From: Jeotgalibacillus aurantiacus
GTDB lineage: Bacteria > Bacillota > Bacilli > Bacillales > Jeotgalibacillaceae
Assembly (NCBI RefSeq): GCF_020595125.1
Contig: NZ_JACNMS010000001.1
Span: forward strand, 434,001 to 498,000
Direction: 5' to 3'
Length of the DNA stretch: 64,000 nucleotides
The notes below the pieces were generated by a model that had not been told where the DNA came from, ran no database searches, and was given only the letters and a program-made list of their open reading frames with translations. Both the position numbers and the translations under genes were made by a program. Shown piece after piece: positions 34,309-43,700 of the stretch. Numbering within the stretch: position 1 is the first letter of the stretch; each line of letters starts with the position of its first letter.

Positions 34309-34356
34309 TTTGACGCGGACACATCCTACAGTATCCACACATCCATAACCGCGTCA
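34309..34356. repeat. GACGCGG/CCGCGTC hairpin beside array C
   Basis: TGACGCGG (34311-34318) pairs with CCGCGTCA (34349-34356). The TTTGACGCGGA start is the same as in the 21.6-kb hairpins. Confidence 0.7.
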
Positions 34357-34361
34357 TCCAT

Positions 34362-36623
34362 TCACTTCCACTCCTCAGGCAGCAATTTTTGATATTGCGG
34401 GGTCAGATAGCGGTCGTCAATCAGCAGCAGGACGCCTGAATCGGATTCTGTCCGGATCAGTCTTCCGCCTGCCTGCTGGACCTTGTTCATGCCAGGAAAT
34501 ACGTAAGCATACTGATATCCGTTTAACCCGCGGGCCTGGAAGTACTTTTTCAGTTCGTCCCGTTCCGGGTTCATTTGAGGCAAGCCCACGCCGACTACCG
34601 CAACGCCCGTCAGCTGATCGCCGGGAAGATCCACACCTTCTGAAAAGACTCCACCCATGACCGCAAATCCGACTGTCTGCCGATCTGAATGGCGAAATGC
34701 AGCTAAAAATTCATCCCGTTCTTCTTCTGTCATTCGCGAAGACTGCTTTAACACATGCAGGTCCTCCCATTCATCCTCAAGCATAAATTCATCATAGCCC
34801 ATCTCCATATACTGATAGGACGGGAAGAAAATAAGAAAATTCCCTTTGTGCTGGCGGATCGCTTCTGTCAGTGCGGCACTAATCTCAGTAACGGTCACTT
34901 CACGATCCCTGTATTTAGTGGAAACCGGCAGGAGTCTGACATCAATCTGTTCTTTGGAAAACGGAGATGGCAATACCAACCCATAGTCCTCCGGCACACC
35001 GCCGAGCATGGTCCGCATATAGGAAACAGGGGAGAGTGTTGCACTGAAAAAGACAGACGCTCTGTATCCCTTAGCTGATCCGGCAATAAAATCAGACGGG
35101 TCCATACAGACGATTTTCAGCATTACATCGTTCCGCTGCTTTTGAATGTAAATGTAAAATCGTTCATCCATCTGTTCGGTTACAGCAATCAGCTGGCGAA
35201 CGGCGAAGTAAAGCTCAAGCACGCCATCTTCCCTGATTCCGCTGTGCACCGCACGCTCAGCCTCTTCGTAAAACTCACGAACCGCCTCAAGCCATTCTTC
35301 AGGACATGTGTCCGTCATAACATAAGTGCTTTCGAGTTCTTTTTTTATCGCTAAAAAAGCTTTGTTTACACGTTTAGCGGCATCACGCAAAGTTTTACCG
35401 GCTGACTCCACACGGCTGAGCGCCAGAAACGGAGCCTTCATGAGTGCAGCTGAATACATCGCGCTTGCCCGATCCGGCAGATTGTGTGCTTCATCCACTA
35501 ATAGAACAGAGGAACGCTTCTGCTCACCTGCCATTCTTTTTCGTGAGACTCTTGGGTCAAACACGTAATTATAATCACCAATCATCGCATCCGTTACATA
35601 GGACAGATCCATGGAAAATTCAAACGGACAAACCCGGTGCTTCATCGCATATTGCTCAATCACGTCACGTGTCATCAGGTCCTCGTTCTCTAAAATATCC
35701 ATGACAGCCCCATTGATCCGGTCAAAGTGGCCGTCAGCAAATTCACAGTATTCCTTCTGACAGATCGTCTTTTCCTTGAAGCAGATTTTATCCTTCGCTG
35801 TCATGGAAACGGCGGACATCTCAAGCCCGCTGTTTTTCATCAACCTGAACGCTTCCTCTGCTGTTGTGCGAGTGGTTGTTTTCGCAGTAGCATACACAAT
35901 CTGATTCACTTTACCTTCCCCAGCCGCTTTCACTGCTGGAAAAAGGGTCGAGATCGTTTTTCCAATGCCTGTCGGAGCCTGTGCAAAGAGCTTCCCTTTT
36001 TCCTCAATCGTTCGGTAAACAGTACCTGCTAACTGACGCTGTCCAGGTCGGAATTCGCCAAAAGGGAACGTCAGCGCTGCAATCGAATCATCCCGTTTTT
36101 TACGACGGTTATGCATCAGTAACGCAAACGGTTCATAAATCGCCACCATGTTTTCAACCTGCTCAAACAGAAACGATTTCTGGTAAGCGTTCATAAACCG
36201 CTTTTCCTCACGGCTGGATGATTGGACATACGTCATCTGAATCCGGATCTCTTCAAGTTCATGCTCCTCTGCAATGATCCATGCATATACCATGGCCTGC
36301 GCTTCGTGGACAGGAACAGGTGATTCAATGTCGTCCAAAGAGCGTGACGTGGATTTAATTTCATCCACAATCACCTGATCTCCACGAAATAAAAGACCGT
36401 CGCAACGGCCTTCCAACACAAACTGAATCCCGTCCCGCTCAAGTGAACGGGACAGGAATTTTTCTTTTTCATCCCCGTCTTCATACGTTTTCTGAACGGC
36501 TTGATGGATGCGGGTTCCCTCCATCATTGCATTTGCGCTGCCAATCGTCGCATCAATGCTGCCGCCGCGATACACGTATTCAGCCAGTCTGCGCGCAGAC
36601 AGTGAAACAGTCTCCATCCGCAA
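34362..36623 (-). CDS. XPD/DinG-family iron-sulfur helicase with N-terminal PD-(D/E)XK nuclease-like domain
   Basis: The 753-residue protein has superfamily 2 helicase motifs: Walker A FAQAPTGIGKT near residue 214-223, DEAH at 377-380, and a C-terminal GGRLIRTESDSG. Cys281, Cys288, Cys293 and Cys332 lie between motifs I and II as in XPD and DinG, where they hold a 4Fe-4S cluster. Residues 1-170 contain GRCDGLLF and IVDEIKST, the D..(D/E)xK pattern of Cas4/RecB-like nucleases. It probably unwinds DNA 5' to 3' in repair. It ends 9 bases from the methyltransferase gene on the same strand. Confidence 0.88.
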   Translation of the reverse strand: MRMETVSLSARRLAEYVYRGGSIDATIGSANAMMEGTRIHQAVQKTYEDGDEKEKFLSRSLERDGIQFVLEGRCDGLLFRGDQVIVDEIKSTSRSLDDIESPVPVHEAQAMVYAWIIAEEHELEEIRIQMTYVQSSSREEKRFMNAYQKSFLFEQVENMVAIYEPFALLMHNRRKKRDDSIAALTFPFGEFRPGQRQLAGTVYRTIEEKGKLFAQAPTGIGKTISTLFPAVKAAGEGKVNQIVYATAKTTTRTTAEEAFRLMKNSGLEMSAVSMTAKDKICFKEKTICQKEYCEFADGHFDRINGAVMDILENEDLMTRDVIEQYAMKHRVCPFEFSMDLSYVTDAMIGDYNYVFDPRVSRKRMAGEQKRSSVLLVDEAHNLPDRASAMYSAALMKAPFLALSRVESAGKTLRDAAKRVNKAFLAIKKELESTYVMTDTCPEEWLEAVREFYEEAERAVHSGIREDGVLELYFAVRQLIAVTEQMDERFYIYIQKQRNDVMLKIVCMDPSDFIAGSAKGYRASVFFSATLSPVSYMRTMLGGVPEDYGLVLPSPFSKEQIDVRLLPVSTKYRDREVTVTEISAALTEAIRQHKGNFLIFFPSYQYMEMGYDEFMLEDEWEDLHVLKQSSRMTEEERDEFLAAFRHSDRQTVGFAVMGGVFSEGVDLPGDQLTGVAVVGVGLPQMNPERDELKKYFQARGLNGYQYAYVFPGMNKVQQAGGRLIRTESDSGVLLLIDDRYLTPQYQKLLPEEWK

Positions 36624-36632
36624 CTCCCCCTT

Positions 36633-37811
36633 TTAACCGGCTTTAATGATACATACTTTCAAATAATCCCCTTCCGGAAAAGCCGATGACGTCCTGAAAT
36701 CATCCGGGAGAGAGAACGTTTCAATGATTTTGTAACGTCGCTCTTTTTCTTTAAAAGCTTTATCGATAAAAGAACGGAACTTTTTCATATCAAAGGAAGC
36801 CGCATTTGTTGAAGCGACCATTACACCGTTTTTCTCGGTCAGATCAATCGCCTGTTTAATCAGATTTTTATAGTCCTTTGCAGCGCTGAATGTATGCTTT
36901 TTAGACCGCGCAAAGCTTGGTGGGTCCATGATAACAAGGTCATACGTGACGTTATTTTTAACGGCATAATCAAAATATCTGAACACATCTCTTACCAGAA
37001 TATCCTGCGCCTCATAGTCAATGGCATTCATACTGAACTGCTCAATCGTTTTCGGCAGACTGCGGTTTGCCAGATCCACATTCGTTGTTTTCACTGCACC
37101 GCCAAGGGCTGCAAATACCGAAAAAGCCCCTGTATAAGAAAAGGTGTTCAACACGTTTTTTCCTTCTGCATACTGATTTCTGATCGCCTGTCTGACATTA
37201 CGCTGATCAAGAAAAATCCCTGTCATCGCACCATCATTCAGATAAACCGCAAAGTGGGCACTGTTTTCCTTCACCACGATCGGGAAGGTTGGCCGTTCCC
37301 CGCGGACAAAATCATCATCCTCCACATACTGCCCCTTTGAATCAAAACGCTTTTTCTCATAAATGCTGTCATACGGCAGAACAGCTTCAAATGCATCCAG
37401 AATCATATCCCTGAACGCATAAATCCCTTTACTGTACCAAGTGAATAAATAATGCCCGGCATAATGATCAATCGTCAAGCCGCCTACGCCATCACCTTCT
37501 CCATTGAATAACCTGAAAGCAGTCGTCTCCGTATCTTCAAAAAACGGCTTGCGATAGGCAACAGCTTCTGTTATTTTCGAGGTAAAAAATTCCTGATCGA
37601 TTCCTTCTTGCTGGTTCCAGCTTAACAGCCAGCCTGAACCTTTGTTCTGTTTCCCGATGTATCCCGTTGCCAAAAAACTTCCGCGCATATCTTCTACCTG
37701 TACAACCGAACCCTCCTCCGGAATATCCCCTTCAATCATCTCAGTAAGTAACAGAGGATAGCCTTTGCGGATTTTATCGGTAAATTTATTCTTAATTCTG
37801 ACTTTCTTCAA
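36633..37811 (-). CDS. Class I SAM-dependent rRNA methyltransferase (RlmI/YwbD-like)
   Basis: The 392-residue protein has a small N-terminal PUA-type domain (about 1-75), a linker domain and a Rossmann methyltransferase domain. VLNTFSYTGAFSVFAALGGA (about residues 220-239) binds SAM, and DLVIMDPPSFARSKKHTF holds the catalytic DPPSF motif. Relatives methylate a cytosine of 23S rRNA at C5, though this motif set alone does not prove the site. It overlaps the SRPBCC gene by 20 bases, so the two are likely coexpressed. Confidence 0.87.
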   Translation of the reverse strand: MKKVRIKNKFTDKIRKGYPLLLTEMIEGDIPEEGSVVQVEDMRGSFLATGYIGKQNKGSGWLLSWNQQEGIDQEFFTSKITEAVAYRKPFFEDTETTAFRLFNGEGDGVGGLTIDHYAGHYLFTWYSKGIYAFRDMILDAFEAVLPYDSIYEKKRFDSKGQYVEDDDFVRGERPTFPIVVKENSAHFAVYLNDGAMTGIFLDQRNVRQAIRNQYAEGKNVLNTFSYTGAFSVFAALGGAVKTTNVDLANRSLPKTIEQFSMNAIDYEAQDILVRDVFRYFDYAVKNNVTYDLVIMDPPSFARSKKHTFSAAKDYKNLIKQAIDLTEKNGVMVASTNAASFDMKKFRSFIDKAFKEKERRYKIIETFSLPDDFRTSSAFPEGDYLKVCIIKAG

Positions 37812-38265
37812 CCTGATCGCTCCCTGTATCCTGCTTCTCGATGTATTTTTTCAATCGCTGTAAGTGAAATAATTCTTCCTTGGAAATCATTCGCACAATC
37901 ATCCCTTTAAACATAGAACGCGCTAATCCCTTCGTCTGAATATCACCGTCAAAGGTAATAAACGTGCCATCTCCTTCAGGACGAAATGTATAGCGGAACG
38001 TGATCTGCACGCCATTTTGTTCACTGGAAACGGCGTAGGAACGATTCGGTTCGTACTCCGTGACGATCAGCTCTGATCTGACACGGCGCCCACCAAGATT
38101 TCTGATCTCTTCATAACGAGTCCCTTTTGAAACCGGACCTTCCGTTAATTTAGTGACTTCTTCCACCTGGTCCATAATTTGAGGTGAATTTTCCATACGC
38201 ACGGTCTTTGCAAACACTTCTTCAACCGGGCGATCAATCACCATTGTTTGATTCAATGCTCCCAC
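37792..38265 (-). CDS. SRPBCC-fold protein
   Basis: I choose GTG 38265, where AGGAGG is seven bases upstream, giving 157 residues; the longer frame from 38319 has no ribosome site. The sequence (ALNQTMVIDRPVEEVFAKTV, then LIVTEYEPNRSYAVSSEQNG and a C-terminal helix) has the START/SRPBCC layout of a beta-sheet cup with a long final helix, used to bind hydrophobic ligands. Catalytic residues are not apparent. It overlaps the methyltransferase gene. The ligand is unknown. Confidence 0.75.
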   Translation of the reverse strand: MGALNQTMVIDRPVEEVFAKTVRMENSPQIMDQVEEVTKLTEGPVSKGTRYEEIRNLGGRRVRSELIVTEYEPNRSYAVSSEQNGVQITFRYTFRPEGDGTFITFDGDIQTKGLARSMFKGMIVRMISKEELFHLQRLKKYIEKQDTGSDQVEESQN

Positions 38266-38451
38266 AGCTATTCCTCCTGACCGATCCATAATTGGTTCTA
38301 TTATAACGTTTTTGGACAAAAACTGCTGAATCAGGCGTTCTTTCGAACAAATCTTAATCTGCCTGTCGACCTATTGAGACATTATTACATTTATGTTACA
38401 ATTATAATTAGATGATTTCACAAGCTTTTGACTTAGAAAGGAATGAATTTT

Positions 38452-39270
38452 TTGCCAAAGCGATTATTGAAAGCCGCCGTCATTCTCTCTGTCTTTGTGC
38501 TACTCCTCGGAATGGTGAGAGGAGAATACCGTTCTAAGCAAGGAGCTGTTGCTCAACAGCTTGAAAAACTGAATCCTGCTATTAATAAAGATATTTCCTA
38601 TATAGATTTCCTGACATACCGCGTTCTTAAAAATGGTTCTGCACGAGTAGCAACCCTCGGAAGCAGCGTGACAAAAGGAGTCGGAGCAAGTGCACCATCC
38701 AACACCTGGCGCGCCCTTCTTCAAAGTGAAATCAGAGGCGAATCCCGTCCATTACAGCATGTGACGATTTCAAATCATGGCCATTCCGGCTACACATCAG
38801 AGAAATTACTCCGACCGGAAGTCATCAACCGCGTTGTGGACAGCCGTCCTGATCTGCTGATTCTCGAGACATCCGTCATTAATAATTATCGTCAGAACGT
38901 AACCCTTGAGAATACGGAAGCCTCTCTCGAAGAGCTGTACCGCACGTTTAAGGAACGGATCCCTGGTATTGAAATTCTGTTTATTTCACCAAATCCAATC
39001 TTAAAAACAAACCTGACAGAATCAGGTTTAAACGCTCTTGATCTGAACTTCAACGATTACAACCAGTTCACTAAGGAGCTTGCTGCTAAAAACGACTGGA
39101 ACTATTTTGATACAAATATGCATATCTCAGAAGAAATCACCCAGCGCGAGCTTGCCCTGGAGGATACGCTAAACGATAAAATTCATCCAAACGATCTCGG
39201 CTATGATATCTGGTTTAACCAGCTCTATCACAAAGGACTGACACAGCCGAATTTTGGGCAGAATAAATAA
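38452..39270 (+). CDS. SGNH/GDSL-type hydrolase with N-terminal membrane anchor
   Basis: The product of 272 residues has an N-terminal hydrophobic helix (AAVILSVFVLLLG) acting as signal or anchor and then an SGNH hydrolase domain. The block I serine lies in ATLGSSVTKGVGA, block II-like ISNHGHSGYT follows, and the block V Asp-His pair is in DKIHPNDLGYD. It is expected to be an esterase or deacylase at the cell surface. TTG 38452 has the better ribosome-site spacing; ATG 38443 is only one base from GAAAGG. It is a single gene with its own terminator. Confidence 0.83.
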   Translation: MPKRLLKAAVILSVFVLLLGMVRGEYRSKQGAVAQQLEKLNPAINKDISYIDFLTYRVLKNGSARVATLGSSVTKGVGASAPSNTWRALLQSEIRGESRPLQHVTISNHGHSGYTSEKLLRPEVINRVVDSRPDLLILETSVINNYRQNVTLENTEASLEELYRTFKERIPGIEILFISPNPILKTNLTESGLNALDLNFNDYNQFTKELAAKNDWNYFDTNMHISEEITQRELALEDTLNDKIHPNDLGYDIWFNQLYHKGLTQPNFGQNK

Positions 39271-39272
39271 TC

Positions 39273-39310
39273 AAAAAGAGAGCAGATCAAAATGGTCTGC
39301 TCTCTTTTCT
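39273..39310 (+). terminator. Terminator after the SGNH hydrolase
   Basis: AAAGAGAGCAGA pairs with TCTGCTCTCTTTT. Confidence 0.9.
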
Positions 39311-39363
39311 ATTGAACAACCGGTGAACTCGACCCACCTTAAGACTTCTATCAAGATTGTGTT

Positions 39364-39672
39364 TTATCCCGCAAATACTGTCGCAATAATAATCATAAAT
39401 AAAATGGGTGCGATATAAATGATCGGCACGCCATTAACGAGGAGCATTTTCTTCCACTGGTAGCGGTGGTAAGACATCCAGGCAATTACGATACTGGCAA
39501 TCATGACAATCGGATAAGATCCAACCAGATACAACAGAATTCTTCCTGCAAATGATCCGTCCTGCTCCATATTGACGATTGTTACCCCGTAAAAGGTAAA
39601 CCAGATCGGAATAAACAACACATAAAAAAACTGACTGCCAAACAGCAGCAATGCGACTTTTGTATTTTTCAC
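39364..39672 (-). CDS. Three-span membrane protein of unknown function
   Basis: The 102-residue protein is mostly hydrophobic with three predicted membrane segments (about 8-30, 45-66 and 78-100) separated by short charged loops such as [10 protein letters not shown]. Its ATG overlaps the msrAB stop region by four bases, so it is translationally coupled to MsrAB. I recognise no family. Confidence 0.65.
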   Translation of the reverse strand: MKNTKVALLLFGSQFFYVLFIPIWFTFYGVTIVNMEQDGSFAGRILLYLVGSYPIVMIASIVIAWMSYHRYQWKKMLLVNGVPIIYIAPILFMIIIATVFAG

Positions 39673-40634
39673 CCTGATGATCCTCCCTGCCTGATCGCAA
39701 ACAATAGTTTAAAATCTCCGTAGCCTTCTTCTTCTAGCTTTTCTTTCGGAATAAACCGCAATGCTGCTGAATTAATACAATATCTCAATCCACCCTTATC
39801 TGCCGGTCCATCTTCAAATACGTGCCCTAAGTGCGAATCTGCTTCACGGCTCCGCACTTCTTTTCGTGTGTTTTTTGTGGAAACGTCCCACTTTTCCTCG
39901 ACCATTGAATCAGTAATCGGCTTTGTAAAGGACGGCCACCCGCAGCCTGCATCATACTGATCACGCGAGCTGAAAAGCGGCTCACCGGACACGATATCCA
40001 CATAAATACCTTCTCGTTCATTATTCCAATACTCATTTTTATAAGGAGGCTCTGTGCCGTTTTCCTGCGTCACAAAATATTGCATGTCCGTCAGCTGCTC
40101 TTTCAGATGAGTCCGGTCCTTTGGCCAGTATTCCCGCTGAAACGCTTCACGACCGGAACCGCGGTAATATAACGCGTAACGGAAGCTGTTTTTCAAATCA
40201 AAATTCTGATGGAACGCTTCAGCCGGATAGAACGGCTGAGCCTGTTTAATTTCAGTGACAACCGGTTTTTTAAACCGTCCGCTTGCTTCCAGTGCTGCTC
40301 TGGACTTTTCAGCGGCCTGCCTCTGAAGGTCGTCATACACAAAAATAATCGAGCGGTACGCGTCACCACGATCCGCAAACTGCCCCTCATTGTCAGTCGG
40401 ATCCGTTAATGGCCAGTAAATATCGAGCAGTTCATTGTATGAAATGATTTCAGGATCATAGTCAATCTGCACTGCCTCGACATGACCGGTCCCGCCTGCC
40501 TTCACTTTTGAGTAAACCGCGGTTTCTGCGGATCCGCCTGTGTAACCTGACACAACCTTGACAATGCCTTCCCGCTCGGCCAATGGACGGACAAGGCACC
40601 AGAAGCATCCCCCGGCAAACATTGCTTTTTTCAT
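39669..40634 (-). CDS. msrAB: Bifunctional peptide methionine sulfoxide reductase MsrA/MsrB
   Basis: The 321-residue fusion repairs both S and R stereoisomers of oxidised methionine. The MsrA half has GGCFWC (catalytic Cys10) and [15 protein letters not shown]. The MsrB half has DAGCGWPSF and [11 protein letters not shown] (Cys286). The two CxxC pairs that hold zinc in many MsrB proteins are not seen. AGAGGGGA precedes the ATG. Oxidative-stress repair is the expected role, using thioredoxin as reductant. It is coupled to a small membrane protein gene downstream. Confidence 0.94.
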   Translation of the reverse strand: MKKAMFAGGCFWCLVRPLAEREGIVKVVSGYTGGSAETAVYSKVKAGGTGHVEAVQIDYDPEIISYNELLDIYWPLTDPTDNEGQFADRGDAYRSIIFVYDDLQRQAAEKSRAALEASGRFKKPVVTEIKQAQPFYPAEAFHQNFDLKNSFRYALYYRGSGREAFQREYWPKDRTHLKEQLTDMQYFVTQENGTEPPYKNEYWNNEREGIYVDIVSGEPLFSSRDQYDAGCGWPSFTKPITDSMVEEKWDVSTKNTRKEVRSREADSHLGHVFEDGPADKGGLRYCINSAALRFIPKEKLEEEGYGDFKLLFAIRQGGSSG

Positions 40635-40700
40635 AAAAAATCCCCTCTTCGTTTTTCCTTAACACAAGTGTACCGGACAACAGAGGGGCATTCCACCTAT

Positions 40701-41492
40701 TTACCTTCCGCGAAGCAGGTAGCTCATCCAGTAGCTGATGACCGCCGCAACGAGCACTTTCTCATGATCAGTCAGATTTTCATTCACTTTCACCAGATCA
40801 TATCCCGGCGTGTGATGTTTAAAAGGCTCCTTCAGTGCATAATCAAAATATCCATGCCTGTAGGAAGCGATAAAGCGCCCGGATTGGTCAGCAAGGGTGA
40901 AATCCCCGACCATTGAGGAGGATTTCGCCTGAAACCACGTTGAGCCGTCTGCCAGTTGAAAAGTTCCTGCCATTTTGATCATTTGCAAACGGGCTTCTTT
41001 AAAAAACCCAATCGTTTCAGCCTGCTGATCCCGAACCTCAAGAATCGTATGCCCATCTTCTTTTCGTTTCTGAAAACCTAATACAGGTTTTCCGTGAGAA
41101 TCGAACACACCTGCCGTAAAAGAATAATAAGCATCTGCGCCAGAAAAAATAAGAGATGCTACCTTTTTTAACGGAGCATTATTTACAAGTCGATAACAGC
41201 CTATGTATTGTCCTTCTTTGTTTAAAATGGTGAGCTGAGACGTTACCGTTGATTCCCGCTGAAAAATCCATTCGGACTCACTCATCACAGACTTCCCATC
41301 AGACTCAGAAGCCTCTGAAATCAGCAACTTCTGCTTCTCCTTTGAATTCACAATTAAATACGGAGACAGCGCAACCATCGTCACAGGAACAGCCATTCTC
41401 AATGCCCAGTCTAAATCAATCAGGCTTACTGAGATAAATAAAGCGATCGCCGCCGTCATACCGCCTGCCAGCGCCTTTTTTGCTTTCGTCAT
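40701..41492 (-). CDS. Membrane-anchored protein with tubby/scramblase-like C-terminal region
   Basis: The 263-residue protein starts at ATG 41492 (an in-frame GTG at 41504 is possible). Two N-terminal hydrophobic segments (about 8-25 and 30-48) anchor it. The rest is beta-rich with repeated strand patterns such as GCYRLVNNAPLKKVASLI and SGRFIASYRHGYFDYALKEP. This resembles tubby/LURP-one/scramblase folds, but only loosely. A C-terminal helix (EKVLVAAVISYWMSYLLR) may touch the membrane. Function unknown. Confidence 0.6.
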   Translation of the reverse strand: MTKAKKALAGGMTAAIALFISVSLIDLDWALRMAVPVTMVALSPYLIVNSKEKQKLLISEASESDGKSVMSESEWIFQRESTVTSQLTILNKEGQYIGCYRLVNNAPLKKVASLIFSGADAYYSFTAGVFDSHGKPVLGFQKRKEDGHTILEVRDQQAETIGFFKEARLQMIKMAGTFQLADGSTWFQAKSSSMVGDFTLADQSGRFIASYRHGYFDYALKEPFKHHTPGYDLVKVNENLTDHEKVLVAAVISYWMSYLLRGR

Positions 41493-41571
41493 CTTTAACA
41501 CCACTTTTGTTATTTTTATCTACTTTACGGGTTATTCGTGAAATGGTTTCAAAGTATTTACAAATACAAAT

Positions 41572-41603
41572 AACCCCCTTGCCGTTCAATCAGGCAAGGG
41601 GGA
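41572..41603 (-). terminator. Terminator of the orphan receiver gene
   Basis: CCCCCTTGCC and GGCAAGGGGG pair around GTTCAATCA, and the reverse strand continues TTATTTG. Confidence 0.8.
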
Positions 41604-41608
41604 ATCTA

Positions 41609-41980
41609 TTATTTTTTAAAACGCTCCTGCAATTGTTTCTTTAATGTGGCTGTCAGCATCTCTGACGTCAGTGGCAGTACATCTGAAACATTGCGGCGTC
41701 CTTCTCTTGCGACTTGTAACCCTCGAGTTGCATCCTCGTGATGCCACAGATAGACAATCGGACACGTGGAATACTCTCTGATTTGACGGTACCAGTAGAA
41801 ACCGTCGAAAAAAGGCAGTTTTACATCCAGAAGCACTAAATCGGGCTTTTCTTCGATAAAATGCTCGATGATCCGTTCAAAATCTGTGACCGGTATGGAT
41901 TGATACCCCAGATCAGAGACCTGCTCCGTGAGATCCAAGCGAAGGTCAGCGTTCTCCTCAATAATCATGATACGCTGCAT
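41609..41980 (-). CDS. Stand-alone response-regulator receiver domain, partly degenerate
   Basis: The 123-residue protein is a single receiver domain resembling the N-terminal half of BceR/GraR regulators. The phosphoacceptor Asp52 is kept in LVLLDVKLPFFDGFYWYRQI. The acidic pocket reads IIEENADL. The usual switch Ser/Thr and the lysine before the final loop are not evident in the LWHHEDATRGLQ and REGRRNVSDVLP region. No DNA-binding domain follows and no histidine kinase is adjacent. It may be a phosphate sink, a binding-only receiver, or a remnant of a BceR-type regulator. Confidence 0.72.
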   Translation of the reverse strand: MQRIMIIEENADLRLDLTEQVSDLGYQSIPVTDFERIIEHFIEEKPDLVLLDVKLPFFDGFYWYRQIREYSTCPIVYLWHHEDATRGLQVAREGRRNVSDVLPLTSEMLTATLKKQLQERFKK

Positions 41981-42180
41981 GTGGAATTCCTCCTAACCTT
42001 CTCCATAAACAAAACGGTCACTTACTTCTCACTGAATGAACGAAAACTTCCTGATACCCAATTCGGCATATTAAAACTTGACGGAATAGCGAATATCCGT
42101 TCTCGTCTATCATCTCGTACTTAGACCTGTTTGTCAAAGGTTGTTGAAAAAAATTCCATACCTTCTTTTTATATCACGGG

Positions 42181-42552
42181 TTACACATCATACTCGAGAA
42201 ATTCTATCTTATTTCCGAAAGGATCTCTTACAAAAAAGCGGGTTCTCCCTGGAATAGGCGCTTCCTCTTGGATCGGGTACGGCATTTCTTCTAAATGTGT
42301 TCTTAAACCCTGAAGATTCTTCACAATAAATGCAGGATGCACTTTTCGTGGCGCTTCAAATGGTTCAAGGATTCCAATGTGAACCTCTTGCCGGCCAAAT
42401 TGAAACCAGCACCCACCATTATTCTGAAATACTTCCGGTTTGGGGATCTCAGTCATCCCTAAAAGATCTCCATAAAACCGGCGTGCTTCATCTTCAGCGC
42501 CTTTAGGAGCTGTAATATGGATATGATCAATTCCCTCGATACGAAATGTCAT
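42181..42552 (-). CDS. VOC (glyoxalase/bleomycin-resistance) superfamily protein
   Basis: The 123-residue protein begins MTFRIEGIDHIHITAPKGAE at ATG 42552 (AAGGAGTG upstream) and has the paired beta-alpha-beta-beta-beta modules of the VOC fold. A metal-site His lies in IDHIHI, others in VHIGILEPF and VHPAFIVKN, and a Glu lies in the C-terminal NKIEFLEYDV. It could be a dioxygenase, lyase or binding protein. Its start overlaps the stop of the upstream 87-aa gene as ATGA. Confidence 0.83.
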   Translation of the reverse strand: MTFRIEGIDHIHITAPKGAEDEARRFYGDLLGMTEIPKPEVFQNNGGCWFQFGRQEVHIGILEPFEAPRKVHPAFIVKNLQGLRTHLEEMPYPIQEEAPIPGRTRFFVRDPFGNKIEFLEYDV

Positions 42553-42812
42553 TTTTTCCACTCCTTAAGATGTCCTTCTACCTTTTCAATAAAGGAAGCA
42601 GGATGCTCTCTCACCTTGTAGGGATACAACCCTTTTGTCGTGTGCACATACAGCAATCCGAAATTTCTGGAGCCTTCCCTGTACGAAAGGTCGAGTATTT
42701 CATGAAGAAAAAAATCATTGATTTCATCTGATAGTTTATCATCATATAATTGAAGAAATTTTTCATGTTCAATGATTTTCTGCTCTTCCCACTCAATTTT
42801 TCTCGTGATCAT
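42549..42812 (-). CDS. Conserved-looking protein of unknown function coupled to the VOC gene
   Basis: The 87-residue protein (MITRKIEWEEQKIIEHEKFL, then IEKVEGHLKEWKK at the end) is charged and soluble, with a central SRNFGLLYVHTTKGLYPYKV beta region. Its stop overlaps the VOC start by four bases, so they are made in a fixed ratio. I recognise no family. Confidence 0.6.
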   Translation of the reverse strand: MITRKIEWEEQKIIEHEKFLQLYDDKLSDEINDFFLHEILDLSYREGSRNFGLLYVHTTKGLYPYKVREHPASFIEKVEGHLKEWKK

Positions 42813-42856
42813 AATATAGCGGTGCGAGGCGATTTGATTGATGTCTCATCACTCCT

Positions 42857-43615
42857 TTATGCTCCAGTCATCCTTCTTTCCTGCATCTGGCGGCGATACT
42901 GCAAAGGGGTCATGCCCGTCTGCTCTTTAAATACTTTCGTAAAATAACTCTGATTACAAAACGAAAAACGCTCCGAGATATCTGATATCGGAACAAATGA
43001 GTAATGAAGATAATACTTTGCCTCAGCCACTTTTCTGCTGTGACAGAATTGCTTTAACGTCATCCCTGCTTCCTGCCTGAATACCTTGGCCAAATGACTC
43101 GGACTGACAGAAAGTTCACGTGCGATCGATTCAACTTCAACAACATCCTCCAGTCGCTGGTTAACAACCTTTACAGCCTGTCTGATCAGCGGATGCTCAT
43201 AAGTCGGATGAAAACGTTCTTCGATATGACGGATCAGGGTTTGAATGAACCATTCGCCACCCTTAATCAAATCCTCTTTCTCCGTCCATGAATAAATCAT
43301 ATCAATACAAGCAGAGCTGAAACAAAATATCTTCATCGGAGAAATCCCCATTTGCTTCATTTCATCCGCAATTAACACCATTTGCGATAAATAAAAACGC
43401 TGCAAAGCATTTACATAATCACCGGAAGCGCGGTTGAGCAAAATAGACTGAAGCTGTTTCAGATGTTCGAGCGCTTCAGACAAATCTTTATTTAAAACAG
43501 ACGTTCTCAATTCATCCTGAAGCCTAAAATAATCCATAATCCCTTTATGCGGTTCAGACAACTCCAAATCACGCATATAAAACGAGGCAAACTGCTGGTC
43601 ATAGTGTTCATTCAA
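42857..43615 (-). CDS. AraC family transcriptional regulator
   Basis: The 252-residue protein has a C-terminal AraC DNA-binding domain of two helix-turn-helix motifs (about residues 150-245). The first lies near SVSPSHLAKVFRQEAGMTLK and the second near ISERFSFCNQSYFTKVFKEQ, followed by TGMTPLQYRRQ. The N-terminal 145 residues are helical, without a cupin barrel, so the ligand type is unclear. It runs away from argC; the long region between them carries repeats. Possible targets include the 87-aa/VOC pair downstream. Confidence 0.85.
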   Translation of the reverse strand: MNEHYDQQFASFYMRDLELSEPHKGIMDYFRLQDELRTSVLNKDLSEALEHLKQLQSILLNRASGDYVNALQRFYLSQMVLIADEMKQMGISPMKIFCFSSACIDMIYSWTEKEDLIKGGEWFIQTLIRHIEERFHPTYEHPLIRQAVKVVNQRLEDVVEVESIARELSVSPSHLAKVFRQEAGMTLKQFCHSRKVAEAKYYLHYSFVPISDISERFSFCNQSYFTKVFKEQTGMTPLQYRRQMQERRMTGA

Positions 43616-43700
43616 AACAATGCCCCTCCTTTCCCTAATCGTACCGAACTTATCACCTAAAGAAAACTAAATTTTATCAATTTACGGGTAATTTATGATA

